Positions 1 through 6,619 of a stretch of DNA of 13,932 nucleotides are shown here, piece after piece. Position 1 is the stretch's first letter. Every line of letters begins with the position of its first letter. A model generated the notes under the pieces. That model worked only from the letters and a program-made list of their open reading frames with translations, was not told the origin of the DNA and ran no database searches. The position numbers and the translations under genes were made by a program. The DNA comes from Planctomycetota bacterium (GTDB lineage: Bacteria > Planctomycetota > Phycisphaerae > UBA1845), in the NCBI GenBank assembly GCA_024277835.1, contig JAJRUK010000113.1, positions 1 to 13,932 on the forward strand, written 5' to 3'.

Positions 1-1
1 C

Positions 2-73
2 AATGCGTCCGCGGATGCGGGCGAAGGTGCTGGCACGGAGGCTGCCGCTGATGACACAGGCGGCCACGAATAA
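2..73 (+). CDS. C-terminal tail of an upstream gene, probably ribosomal protein L9 (partial)
   Basis: An open frame enters at the left edge and ends at the TAA at 71-73. It encodes an acidic, Ala/Gly-rich tail (starting NASADAGEGAG, ending TGGHE). The tail is too short and low in complexity to identify by itself. In many bacteria rplI (ribosomal protein L9) lies directly upstream of dnaB, and L9 proteins of some phyla have such acidic alanine-rich extensions, so rplI is the likely identity by context only. The frame overlaps the chosen dnaB start by 23 nt, which suggests translational coupling. It could also be a chance open frame, but its ending just inside dnaB fits a real gene. Confidence 0.55.
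   Translation, partial: NASADAGEGAGTEAAADDTGGHE
37..40 (+). promoter_or_regulatory. Ribosome binding site supporting the dnaB start at 51
   Basis: GGAG at 37-40 is followed by 10 nt and then the ATG at 51. The more upstream in-frame ATGs (3 and 15) have no comparable site and would add a basic stretch not usual for DnaB, so the ATG at 51 is preferred. Confidence 0.5.
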
Positions 74-1475
74 CGCGAGCACGGGCGGTGCCCCCCAGCG
101 ATCCGTGGCGGAGCGCGTTCCGCCGCACGATCTCGACGCGGAAAAAGCGCTTCTTGGCTCGATGATGATGAGTCGGGATGCGATCGCCGAGGTCATCCCA
201 ATTATCAGCGTCGTCGATGCCCGATGGTTTTACCTGCCCGTTCACGAGAAGCTCTTCGAAGTTCTCGTCGACCTATACGACGACCCCGCCAAGGCGATCG
301 ACTTGATCGTTGTCTCCGATGAACTGCGCCGGCGCGACCTGCTCGAGTTCATCGGTGGCCAGGATTACATGATTCATCTGGCGGAGAGCTTCGCCGAGTG
401 GGCGAACGCCGAACACTATGCGCGCATCGTTCGCGACCGCGGGATGCTTCGTGATTTGATTCGCGCGAGCGGGATGATCGCCGACGAAGCTTACGCGGGG
501 ATTGATGAAGCCCGTAACATTCTCGATCACGCCGAGCAGACGATCTTTGAGGTCACCGAGAAGCGCGTCTCGGGCCAAGTCATCGAAATCAAGGAAGCGA
601 TGCGGCGTCTATCGGCGCAGCTTGAGCTTGACGGTGGCGCGGGCAGTTGCACGGGGCTGCCGACCGGTTTTACCCAACTCGACGAGTACACAAGCGGTTT
701 TCAACCCGGCGACTTGATTATTCTTGCCGGACGCCCATCCATGGGTAAGACAGCCCTTGGACTCACCATCTCGCAAAACGTCGCGTTGCAGCATAACCGT
801 CCGGTCGCGTTCTTTTCGATGGAAATGAGTTCGGATCAGATCGCGCAGCGGCTCGTTTGCTCGTATGGTCACGGGATCGACGCCCAGCGATTGCGACGGC
901 GAATGCTCTCGCCGGAAGAACAACGGAATTTGATGGATGCTTGCGCCCAGTACGAAACCGCCCCGCTCTTTATCGATGATACGCCGGGCGTTTCCGTGAT
1001 GGAGCTTCGCTCAAAAGCTCGGCGACTGAAGCAGCGTCAGGATATCCAGGCCGTGTTTGTCGATTACCTGCAACTGATGCACTCGCCGCGAGCGGAAAGT
1101 CGGCAGGTCGAAATTTCAACGATCAGCCGCGGACTCAAAGCGCTCGGGCGAGAGCTTGGGATTCCGATTATCGCACTAGCGCAGCTTAATCGCCTGGCAG
1201 AAGGTCGCAGCGACAAGCGACCGATCATGAGCGACCTGCGAGAGTCTGGCGCGATCGAGCAGGACGCGGATGTCATTCTGCTGATCCATCGCGAGGAATA
1301 CTACAATCGCGACGACGAAAGCATTAAGGGCATGGCCGAGTTGATTATCGCGAAACAACGCAATGGGCCTACGGGCGTCGTGAATCTTAGCTTCAACAGC
1401 AAGTTTACCCGCTTCTCCAATTTCACCGCCGAGGCGGAGTCCTATGTCCCGGCGGGCGGCGGCGCTCCCTTCTAG
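51..1475 (+). CDS. dnaB: Replicative DNA helicase DnaB
   Basis: This is the hexameric ATP-dependent helicase that unwinds DNA at the replication fork on the lagging-strand template. The 474-residue product has the usual DnaB length. The N-terminal primase-interacting domain starts near residue 24 (PPHDLDAEKALLGSMM) and the RecA-like ATPase domain fills the second half. Visible motifs are Walker A GRPSMGKT (about residues 227-234), the Walker B region VFVDYLQLM, the H4 segment SRGLKALGRELGIPIIALAQLNR-like region with ALAQLNR, and SDLRESGAIEQDADVILL near the C-terminus. There is no intein or inserted domain, although DnaB is a frequent intein site. The start is set at ATG 51 by the GGAG site; frames open further upstream to position 3. 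It ends 73 nt before bamA and probably belongs to the preceding ribosomal-protein transcript. Identification is secure. Confidence 0.97.
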   Translation: MTQAATNNASTGGAPQRSVAERVPPHDLDAEKALLGSMMMSRDAIAEVIPIISVVDARWFYLPVHEKLFEVLVDLYDDPAKAIDLIVVSDELRRRDLLEFIGGQDYMIHLAESFAEWANAEHYARIVRDRGMLRDLIRASGMIADEAYAGIDEARNILDHAEQTIFEVTEKRVSGQVIEIKEAMRRLSAQLELDGGAGSCTGLPTGFTQLDEYTSGFQPGDLIILAGRPSMGKTALGLTISQNVALQHNRPVAFFSMEMSSDQIAQRLVCSYGHGIDAQRLRRRMLSPEEQRNLMDACAQYETAPLFIDDTPGVSVMELRSKARRLKQRQDIQAVFVDYLQLMHSPRAESRQVEISTISRGLKALGRELGIPIIALAQLNRLAEGRSDKRPIMSDLRESGAIEQDADVILLIHREEYYNRDDESIKGMAELIIAKQRNGPTGVVNLSFNSKFTRFSNFTAEAESYVPAGGGAPF

Positions 1476-1513
1476 AATTCTCCTGAAAACTAACAGGGGT
1501 TGATGTTGTGCAG

Positions 1514-1542
1514 TTTCCCTTGCTGCGCGTTGCGGTTATGAT
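1514..1542 (+). promoter_or_regulatory. Possible sigma70-type promoter for bamA
   Basis: TTTCCC (1514-1519) is separated by 17 nt from TATGAT (1537-1542). The -10 is good and the -35 is weak. It lies in the 73-nt gap between dnaB and bamA. Transcription would begin at about 1549, right at the annotated ATG, which bears on the choice of bamA start. This is pattern recognition only. Confidence 0.4.
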
Positions 1543-1559
1543 CCCGGCATGTTGCCGGG
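1543..1559 (+). other. Perfect hairpin covering the first bamA ATG
   Basis: CCCGGCA (1543-1549) pairs perfectly with TGCCGGG (1553-1559) across a 3-nt loop. The stem includes the A of the ATG at 1549 and the loop includes its TG. In RNA this would hide that start codon, or it could cap the 5' end of the transcript if transcription starts slightly upstream. It has no T-run and is therefore not a typical terminator. Confidence 0.5.
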
Positions 1560-3492
1560 CAACCGCTCGGAGCGCGTCGGTCGCACGATTCGGGATTGTT
1601 CATTGATCAGAGTTCACTCAAACATCGCCCTTCGTCCGGTATGCTTCGCGCTGGCTATCGCCATGATGAGCGCGGTCGTCGGCGCACAGCAAACCGCGGC
1701 ACCACCCCCCCCCGCCCCAAAAGAAAACCAGCCGCGCATCCGCTCGATCCTCTTTGAGGGATCGAATGCGTTTACGACAAAAGAACTAGCCCGTCAGATC
1801 ACGACCAAGACGGCGTTCTGGTTCATACGTCCCGGCGACTTCGAACAAAACAAAGTCGAGATCGACACCGCCCGGTTGCAGAACTTCTATCGCGACGCGG
1901 GTTATCTTGATGCCACGGCGACATTTGCGACGTCGCTGAGCGATAACGGTCTCGACATGACGCTGACGTTTACCATTAACGAAGGCGACACCTACGCGAT
2001 TGAGACGATCCTGTTCGAGGGCAACGCGACACTTTCGGTGGATGAACTCAAGGCGCTGATCTCATCCACTGAGGGTGAAACGGTCAGACGCCCCACCATC
2101 GACACGGACGTTCGAGCGATTCAACAGCGCTACGGCGAGCTTGGTTTTCTTTACTCCTCCGTCCGAGCGTTGCGGGTGTTCTCCGAAACGCCGGGGCAGG
2201 TTCGCATTACCTACCAGATCCACGAAGGGGAGCGATATCGGATCGGCAAGATCGCCGTTCGCGGAAATACACGAACGAAGGACAAAGTCGTTCGGCGTGC
2301 GCTGCGACTGTATCCACCCGACGACTGGTTCAACATCAACGAAGCACGCGAAGCGGAGAAACGCCTTCGCAACACAAAGATTTTCAGCTCAGCCCGGGTC
2401 ATTCCGGTCGGGAATCAGCCAGACGTACGCGACGCGGTCATTGACGTCACTGAGACTGACAAAGCTGGCGACTTTCTGTTTGCGTTGGGCGTAACCAGCA
2501 ACAGTGGTCTGGTTGGTTCCGTCGTGCTAGACCTGCAAAACTTCGATCTCTCCGATCCTCCGCGCGATTCGAAGGAATTCTGGGCTGGCCGGGCCTTTTT
2601 TGGGGGCGGTCAGAGGTTGCGAATCGAGCTTCAACCAGGCACACAGCTCTCGCGGTTCCGAATCGACTTTACCGAGCCATTTCTGTATGACCAACCGCTT
2701 CGATTCGACGCGAACCTCTACGCATTCACGCGAGGGCGCGACGGCTATGGCGAGACTAGAACAGGTCTCGCCGTCAGTTTCGGAAAACGATTCGAGACGG
2801 GAAGGCTCACGGGTTGGTCGGGAGAGCTGGCGTTTCGCACCGAAGCGGTCACGGTCGATGATCTTCAATTGTTTTCGTCCAGCGAAATTCGCAACGATAA
2901 GGGCAGCAACCTCCTGCTGTCGGTCAAGGCGAGTGTTGCTCGCGACCGAACCGACAGTCGGTTCGTCCCGACGGATGGCGATCGTATTCGCCTCAGCGCC
3001 GAGCAGTTCATCGGCGACAGGAATTTCGCGAAACTCACGTTTGACTATGACTGGTACAAGACGCTCCGCGCGGACCGGATGGATCGCAAGCATGTGTTGC
3101 ATCTGCAAGCGAACGGCGGCGCGATCCTGGGCGATTCACCGGTGTTTGAACGATTCTTCGCGGGTGGAACCGGTTCGATTCGCGGTTTCGCGTTCCGCGG
3201 CGTGGGCGAATACGACGGAATCGACAAGAACAACATAGGCGGCGATTTTATGTTGCTCCTTGGGGCGGAGTACAGCTATCCCATCATCGGCGACAAGTTT
3301 CGTGGCCACGTCTTCCTTGATACCGGGGCGGTTGGTCAGGGGCCGATGCGAGCGGCGATCGGAACCGGGGTCCGCTTCACGCTGGACATCATCGGACCGG
3401 TCCCGATTGAGCTGAACCTTGCGATGCCCGTCTCGTCTGATCGGAATGATGATCAGCAAATATTCAGCTTTGTCCTCGGGGGTCTGTTCTAG
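1549..3492 (+). CDS. bamA: BamA/Omp85-family outer-membrane protein assembly factor
   Basis: This protein is an outer-membrane beta-barrel insertase that folds outer-membrane proteins. The 647-residue frame has a hydrophobic signal segment at about residues 27-46 (ending VVGAQQ), a Pro-rich linker, three POTRA domains (about 63-146, 147-228, 229-303) and a C-terminal 16-strand-type barrel (about 308-647). The barrel shows the family motif SIRGF (543-547) and ends in phenylalanine (FSFVLGGLF), the usual beta-signal. Proteobacterial BamA has five POTRA domains and about 800 residues, so this is a short form. The ATG at 1549 gives an overlong signal-peptide n-region, has no ribosome site and lies in a hairpin. 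An in-frame TTG at 1603, with GGGA about 7 nt upstream, gives a normal 28-30 residue signal peptide and may be the real start. A TamA relative is less likely, because skp and lpxD follow as in typical bamA loci. Confidence 0.93.
   Translation: MLPGNRSERVGRTIRDCSLIRVHSNIALRPVCFALAIAMMSAVVGAQQTAAPPPPAPKENQPRIRSILFEGSNAFTTKELARQITTKTAFWFIRPGDFEQNKVEIDTARLQNFYRDAGYLDATATFATSLSDNGLDMTLTFTINEGDTYAIETILFEGNATLSVDELKALISSTEGETVRRPTIDTDVRAIQQRYGELGFLYSSVRALRVFSETPGQVRITYQIHEGERYRIGKIAVRGNTRTKDKVVRRALRLYPPDDWFNINEAREAEKRLRNTKIFSSARVIPVGNQPDVRDAVIDVTETDKAGDFLFALGVTSNSGLVGSVVLDLQNFDLSDPPRDSKEFWAGRAFFGGGQRLRIELQPGTQLSRFRIDFTEPFLYDQPLRFDANLYAFTRGRDGYGETRTGLAVSFGKRFETGRLTGWSGELAFRTEAVTVDDLQLFSSSEIRNDKGSNLLLSVKASVARDRTDSRFVPTDGDRIRLSAEQFIGDRNFAKLTFDYDWYKTLRADRMDRKHVLHLQANGGAILGDSPVFERFFAGGTGSIRGFAFRGVGEYDGIDKNNIGGDFMLLLGAEYSYPIIGDKFRGHVFLDTGAVGQGPMRAAIGTGVRFTLDIIGPVPIELNLAMPVSSDRNDDQQIFSFVLGGLF
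1705..1713 (+). repeat. Run of nine C in the bamA linker
   Basis: Nine consecutive C encode part of the Pro-rich linker just after the BamA signal peptide. Such a homopolymer is prone to slippage; a one-base change would shift the frame of all POTRA domains. Confidence 0.8.
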
Positions 3493-3539
3493 AAAACCGG
3501 TCGTTTTGGATGTTTCTTGCCGCCAACAGCTGGCGGGCT

Positions 3540-3568
3540 TTGCGACTTGTGTTTCCCAGTGTTACGAT
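3540..3568 (+). promoter_or_regulatory. Probable sigma70-type promoter for the skp-lpx operon
   Basis: TTGCGA (3540-3545) is spaced 17 nt from TACGAT (3563-3568). It lies in the 139-nt gap between the bamA stop and the skp start, and would give a leader of about 57 nt. This makes skp the first gene of a possible separate transcript, although read-through from bamA is also likely. The -10 is followed by CCGGG, resembling the context at the bamA candidate. Confidence 0.5.
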
Positions 3569-3615
3569 CCGGGTCGGCCCGAGCGCGCTCGCCGGGACAT
3601 GGATTCGATATTCAA

Positions 3616-3622
3616 CAGAGGA
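3616..3622 (+). promoter_or_regulatory. Ribosome binding site for skp
   Basis: CAGAGGA lies 9 nt before the ATG at 3632. It favours this start over the in-frame ATG at 3599 and the long upstream frame that overlaps bamA from 3419. Confidence 0.6.
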
Positions 3623-3631
3623 TTGCAGACG

Positions 3632-4264
3632 ATGACACGAACACATTTTTTCCTGATGGCGACGTTGGCGCTGATTGTTGCGACGCCCCGGATGGCGGCG
3701 GCGCAGACGAAGGTCGCCGTCATTAACATCCCCGACGTTTCGGACAAATACAACAAGACGGCTGATCTGGAAGGTCGGTTCGAGCGAATCCGACAGGAGG
3801 CAAACAAGCAGCGACAAGCCATCCGTGATCGGATCGAGCGAACGAAGCGATCGCTTCAGGAAGAAGTCAAACCGGGAACCGAGGCCTTCCGATCGCGACT
3901 CAAAGAGCTTGCGATGCTCGAGGCGGAACTCAAGTGGTTTACCGAGGTCGAAGGGCAGCGGATCGAAAAAGGGCTTGCGGACTCGTTGCGGGAAATCTTC
4001 GACGACATTCAAGCTGCCGTGGCAGCCATCGCCACGGAGCGCGGTTTGGATATCGTCATCGCCAGCGACCAACTCCCGCAAGAAGGCGGAGGTGATCCCG
4101 GGCAAATTCGCCAGCAGATTCTGCTGCAAAAAGTCCTCTATTGGAATCCCAAGACCGACATCACGGCGGAAGTGATCTCGCGCCTGAACGCTGGCTACAA
4201 AGGACCGAGTCCGTCGGGCGGCGGAAGCGGCGGTCCTGCACCGACCTCGGGCGATGACCGGTAG
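3632..4264 (+). CDS. skp: Skp/OmpH-family periplasmic chaperone
   Basis: This looks like the periplasmic holdase that keeps unfolded outer-membrane proteins soluble on the way to BamA. The 210-residue product has a signal peptide (residues 1-24, ending RMAAAQ). A beta strand follows (KVAVINIPDV, where Skp has the similar KIAVVD strand), then a long charged helical region (about 40-135) that should form the coiled-coil tentacles. A second beta segment (GLDIVIASDQ) precedes a Leu-rich stretch, and the tail is Gly/Ser/Pro-rich (from about 191). It is longer than E. coli Skp (about 160 residues), mainly from the C-terminal extension. Its position between bamA and lpxD is the classic arrangement. 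The ATG at 3632 is chosen because the signal peptide starts there and an SD precedes it. Primary sequence in this family diverges, so the call rests on layout plus context. Confidence 0.85.
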   Translation: MTRTHFFLMATLALIVATPRMAAAQTKVAVINIPDVSDKYNKTADLEGRFERIRQEANKQRQAIRDRIERTKRSLQEEVKPGTEAFRSRLKELAMLEAELKWFTEVEGQRIEKGLADSLREIFDDIQAAVAAIATERGLDIVIASDQLPQEGGGDPGQIRQQILLQKVLYWNPKTDITAEVISRLNAGYKGPSPSGGGSGGPAPTSGDDR

Positions 4265-4270
4265 ATCAGA

Positions 4271-5317
4271 ATGAGTCACACGTATACGGTCGCAAGACTG
4301 GCGGAAATCGTTGGCGGTGAGGTTCGCGGTGACGGGTCTATCGCGATTACAAACGTCGCCGACCTTCGCGAAGCGTCGGCGACTGATGCGTCCTGGCTTA
4401 GCTCGCCGCAGTTCCGCAAGCACATGGACACGACGACCGCGGGGGTTGTGTTGATCCCGACGTCGATGGATGTTGCTGCGCCGTGCGCGATTGTGTGCGA
4501 AAACATACAGCGATCCATCGCGAAACTCCTGGCTGCGTTCAGCCCGCAATTGATAGGTTTGAAACCCGGCGTGCATCCGTCAGCCGTCGTTGACGCGACC
4601 GCGTCGCTGGGTGAAGGCGTTTGCGTCGGTCCGCATGTCACGATCGACGCAGGTACGACCGTGGGCGATCGAACCGAGCTACAGGCTGGCGTTTGCGTCG
4701 GCGAAAACGTCGCGATCGGCGCGGACTGCTGCCTTCAGCAAAACGTCGTCATCCGTCATGGCTGTCGCCTTGGAGATCGGGTGACGATTCTGCCGAATTC
4801 TGTCATTGGCGGCGATGGGTTCGGCTTTTTCTACGATGAGGGTGCTCACCAGCGAATTCCGCACGTCGGGGGCGTGATTATTGAAGATGACGTGGAAATC
4901 GGTGCTTGTAGCTGCATCGACCGGGCGAAATTTGGCCACACGGTCATCGGAGCAGGCACGAAGATTGATAATCTTGTGCAGCTTGCCCATAATGTCCGCG
5001 TCGGGCGGAGTTGTGTGATCGTCGCGCAGACCGGGATCGCCGGTAGCGTGCGAATCGGCGACGGATGCGTTTTCGCCGGTCGATCAGGAGCGAGTGACAA
5101 TATCACAATCGGCGACGGAGCGCAGATCGCTGCGACGTCCGTGCCGTGGGCGGATGTGCCGGCCGGTGCGAAGATGGCAGGAACGCCGGCGCAAGATAGT
5201 ACGCAAGAGCATCGAATGCAGATTCATATGCGCCGACTTCCGGCGCTGGCGGCGAAGCTTAAGAAGCTCATCGCTCGAGTAGATAAAGTTGAAGCATCAG
5301 CGGACAATCAGCAATGA
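4271..5317 (+). CDS. lpxD: UDP-3-O-acylglucosamine N-acyltransferase LpxD
   Basis: LpxD transfers a hydroxyacyl chain from acyl carrier protein to the 2-amino group of UDP-3-O-acylglucosamine, the third step of lipid A synthesis, in the cytoplasm. The 348-residue length matches the family (E. coli 341). The N-terminal uridine-binding domain occupies about residues 1-98. A left-handed beta-helix of hexapeptide repeats follows (about 100-305), and a charged C-terminal helix (about 310-345) ends the chain. The catalytic histidine is H240 in QLAHNVRVG, equivalent to E. coli H239, and the GGDGFGF turn (180-186) is present. It starts 6 nt after skp without a strong SD and overlaps the lpxC/fabZ start by 29 nt, so co-translation is likely. 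The family turn near residues 288-297 reads TSVPWADVPAG, slightly unlike the common version. Confidence 0.96.
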   Translation: MSHTYTVARLAEIVGGEVRGDGSIAITNVADLREASATDASWLSSPQFRKHMDTTTAGVVLIPTSMDVAAPCAIVCENIQRSIAKLLAAFSPQLIGLKPGVHPSAVVDATASLGEGVCVGPHVTIDAGTTVGDRTELQAGVCVGENVAIGADCCLQQNVVIRHGCRLGDRVTILPNSVIGGDGFGFFYDEGAHQRIPHVGGVIIEDDVEIGACSCIDRAKFGHTVIGAGTKIDNLVQLAHNVRVGRSCVIVAQTGIAGSVRIGDGCVFAGRSGASDNITIGDGAQIAATSVPWADVPAGAKMAGTPAQDSTQEHRMQIHMRRLPALAAKLKKLIARVDKVEASADNQQ

Positions 5318-6605
5318 CGTAGAGCTTCAGGGGCGGGGTCTGTTCACTGGCGAACCCGTTGCGATCCGAATGCGCCCGGGAGAACCGAACACGGGCATCT
5401 GGTTCGTTCGCACTGACCAATCCCCCCCCATTCGGATTCGCGCGCACGTTGACAATGTTTCAAAGCGGGCGCGGCGGACGGCGCTGCGCAATGGGACGGT
5501 CGCGATCGAGACAGTCGAGCATTGCTTGAGCGCATGCGCCGGGTTGAACCTCGACAACATCCAGATCGAACTCAACGCCAACGAAATTCCGGCCATGGAC
5601 GGCAGCAGTCTTGCGTTCGTGACCGAGCTTCGCAAGGCGGGTATTCGTGAGCAGGAACCGCTTCGAACGCCGTATGTTGTCACAGACGTCGTCCGCGTCG
5701 TTGATGGAGATTCAGAGCTTGTCGCCCTGCCACCGCTCGATCCTGATGAAGAACACCTCGAAGTTTCGTACGACCTGGACTATGGTTCGGGGAATCCGAT
5801 CGGTCGACAGAGTTACCGCGTGCTTGTCACCCCGGAGAGCTTTGAGGCAAACATTGCCCCCGCACGCACGTTCGTTCTTGAGGAAGAAGCGGCGAAGTTG
5901 CGCGAAGCGGGGTTGGGGGCGCACCTTCGACACGAGGATGTTCTTGTCTTCGGGAAAGATGGTCCGATTGATAACCGGCTTCGTTTCCCCGATGAATGCG
6001 TTCGACACAAAATTCTCGACCTGATCGGCGACCTTTCGCTGTTCGGATGCCCCATCGTCGGGCGCATCTTCGCCAGAAAGAGCGGGCATTCGCTCAACCA
6101 TACGCTGGTGCGCGCTCTGGATAAACAACAGTCGCAGGCTCGCCGCAAGGATCGCCAGCGATCACCCGCCGTCGATATTCATGCGATTCAAAAGATCCTC
6201 CCCCACCGATACCCCTGCCTCATGGTCGATCGCATCATCGAGATCGAGGGCAGCGAACGGATCACGGGGATCAAAAACGTCTCAGTCAACGAAGCGTTTT
6301 TTCAGGGACATTATCCCGGCGACCCGATCATGCCGGGCGTTCTGATTATCGAAGCGCTCGCGCAGATCGGCGGCGTATTGTTAAGTCAAGAGCTGGAGCA
6401 CAAGGGCAAGGTCGCCGTCCTGCTCAGTCTGGACAAGGTCAAGTTTCGTCGTGCGGTGCGACCGGGCGATCAGCTCATTCTACACGCCGAGACGATCCGC
6501 GTACGATCGTCGACAGGCCACATTCGCGGGCGGGCGATGGTCAACGACGAACTTGCAGCCGAGGCAGAAATCAAGTTTATTCTGACCGACGCAGAGTCGA
6601 AGTGA
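5289..6605 (+). CDS. lpxC/fabZ: Bifunctional LpxC deacetylase / FabZ hydroxyacyl-ACP dehydratase fusion
   Basis: The N-terminal part (1-285) is the zinc deacetylase LpxC, which removes acetyl from UDP-3-O-acyl-N-acetylglucosamine and commits the cell to lipid A synthesis. Zinc ligands are H78 (in VEHCLSA), H240 and D244 (RHKILDLIGD); E77 and H267 (KSGHSLNH) are the catalytic candidates. The C-terminal part (about 296-438) is FabZ, which dehydrates 3-hydroxyacyl-ACP. It shows ILPHRYPCLMVDR and the active-site pair H341 and E355 (GHYPGDPIMPGVLIIEALAQ). The two halves are joined by a short basic linker (QSQARRKDRQR). Both active sites look intact. The fusion is known in Bacteroidota and some other phyla. 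The start is a TTG at 5289: it gives the family N-terminus (MKHQRTISNDVELQGRG) and no in-frame ATG is available nearby. No strong SD is present, so translation is probably coupled to lpxD, whose last 29 nt it overlaps. Confidence 0.96.
   Translation: MKHQRTISNDVELQGRGLFTGEPVAIRMRPGEPNTGIWFVRTDQSPPIRIRAHVDNVSKRARRTALRNGTVAIETVEHCLSACAGLNLDNIQIELNANEIPAMDGSSLAFVTELRKAGIREQEPLRTPYVVTDVVRVVDGDSELVALPPLDPDEEHLEVSYDLDYGSGNPIGRQSYRVLVTPESFEANIAPARTFVLEEEAAKLREAGLGAHLRHEDVLVFGKDGPIDNRLRFPDECVRHKILDLIGDLSLFGCPIVGRIFARKSGHSLNHTLVRALDKQQSQARRKDRQRSPAVDIHAIQKILPHRYPCLMVDRIIEIEGSERITGIKNVSVNEAFFQGHYPGDPIMPGVLIIEALAQIGGVLLSQELEHKGKVAVLLSLDKVKFRRAVRPGDQLILHAETIRVRSSTGHIRGRAMVNDELAAEAEIKFILTDAESK
5422..5429 (+). 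repeat. Run of eight C in lpxC
   Basis: Eight C in a row lie in the early LpxC coding region at residues about 45-47 (Ser-Pro-Pro). Noted with the C9 run in bamA as a second slippage-prone tract in an essential envelope gene. Confidence 0.8.
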
Positions 6606-6610
6606 GAGGA
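6605..6610 (+). promoter_or_regulatory. Ribosome binding site fixing the lpxA start at GTG 6620
   Basis: AGAGGA directly follows the lpxC/fabZ stop and lies 9 nt before GTG 6620. The alternative GTG at 6602 overlaps the upstream stop and has no good site. Starting at 6620 gives the family N-terminus MSIHPSAIVDPTA. Confidence 0.65.
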
Positions 6611-6619
6611 ACGTTTTCG

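Noticed and set aside
3419..3631. Extension of skp upstream into bamA
   Set aside because: The longer frame would place the signal peptide internally; the ATG at 3632 has a good SD and begins the signal peptide directly.
3464..4576. Long - strand open frame (370 codons) opposite skp and lpxD
   Set aside because: It lies antisense to two well-supported genes, shows no domain motifs and has an Arg-rich composition typical of shadow frames in GC-rich DNA.
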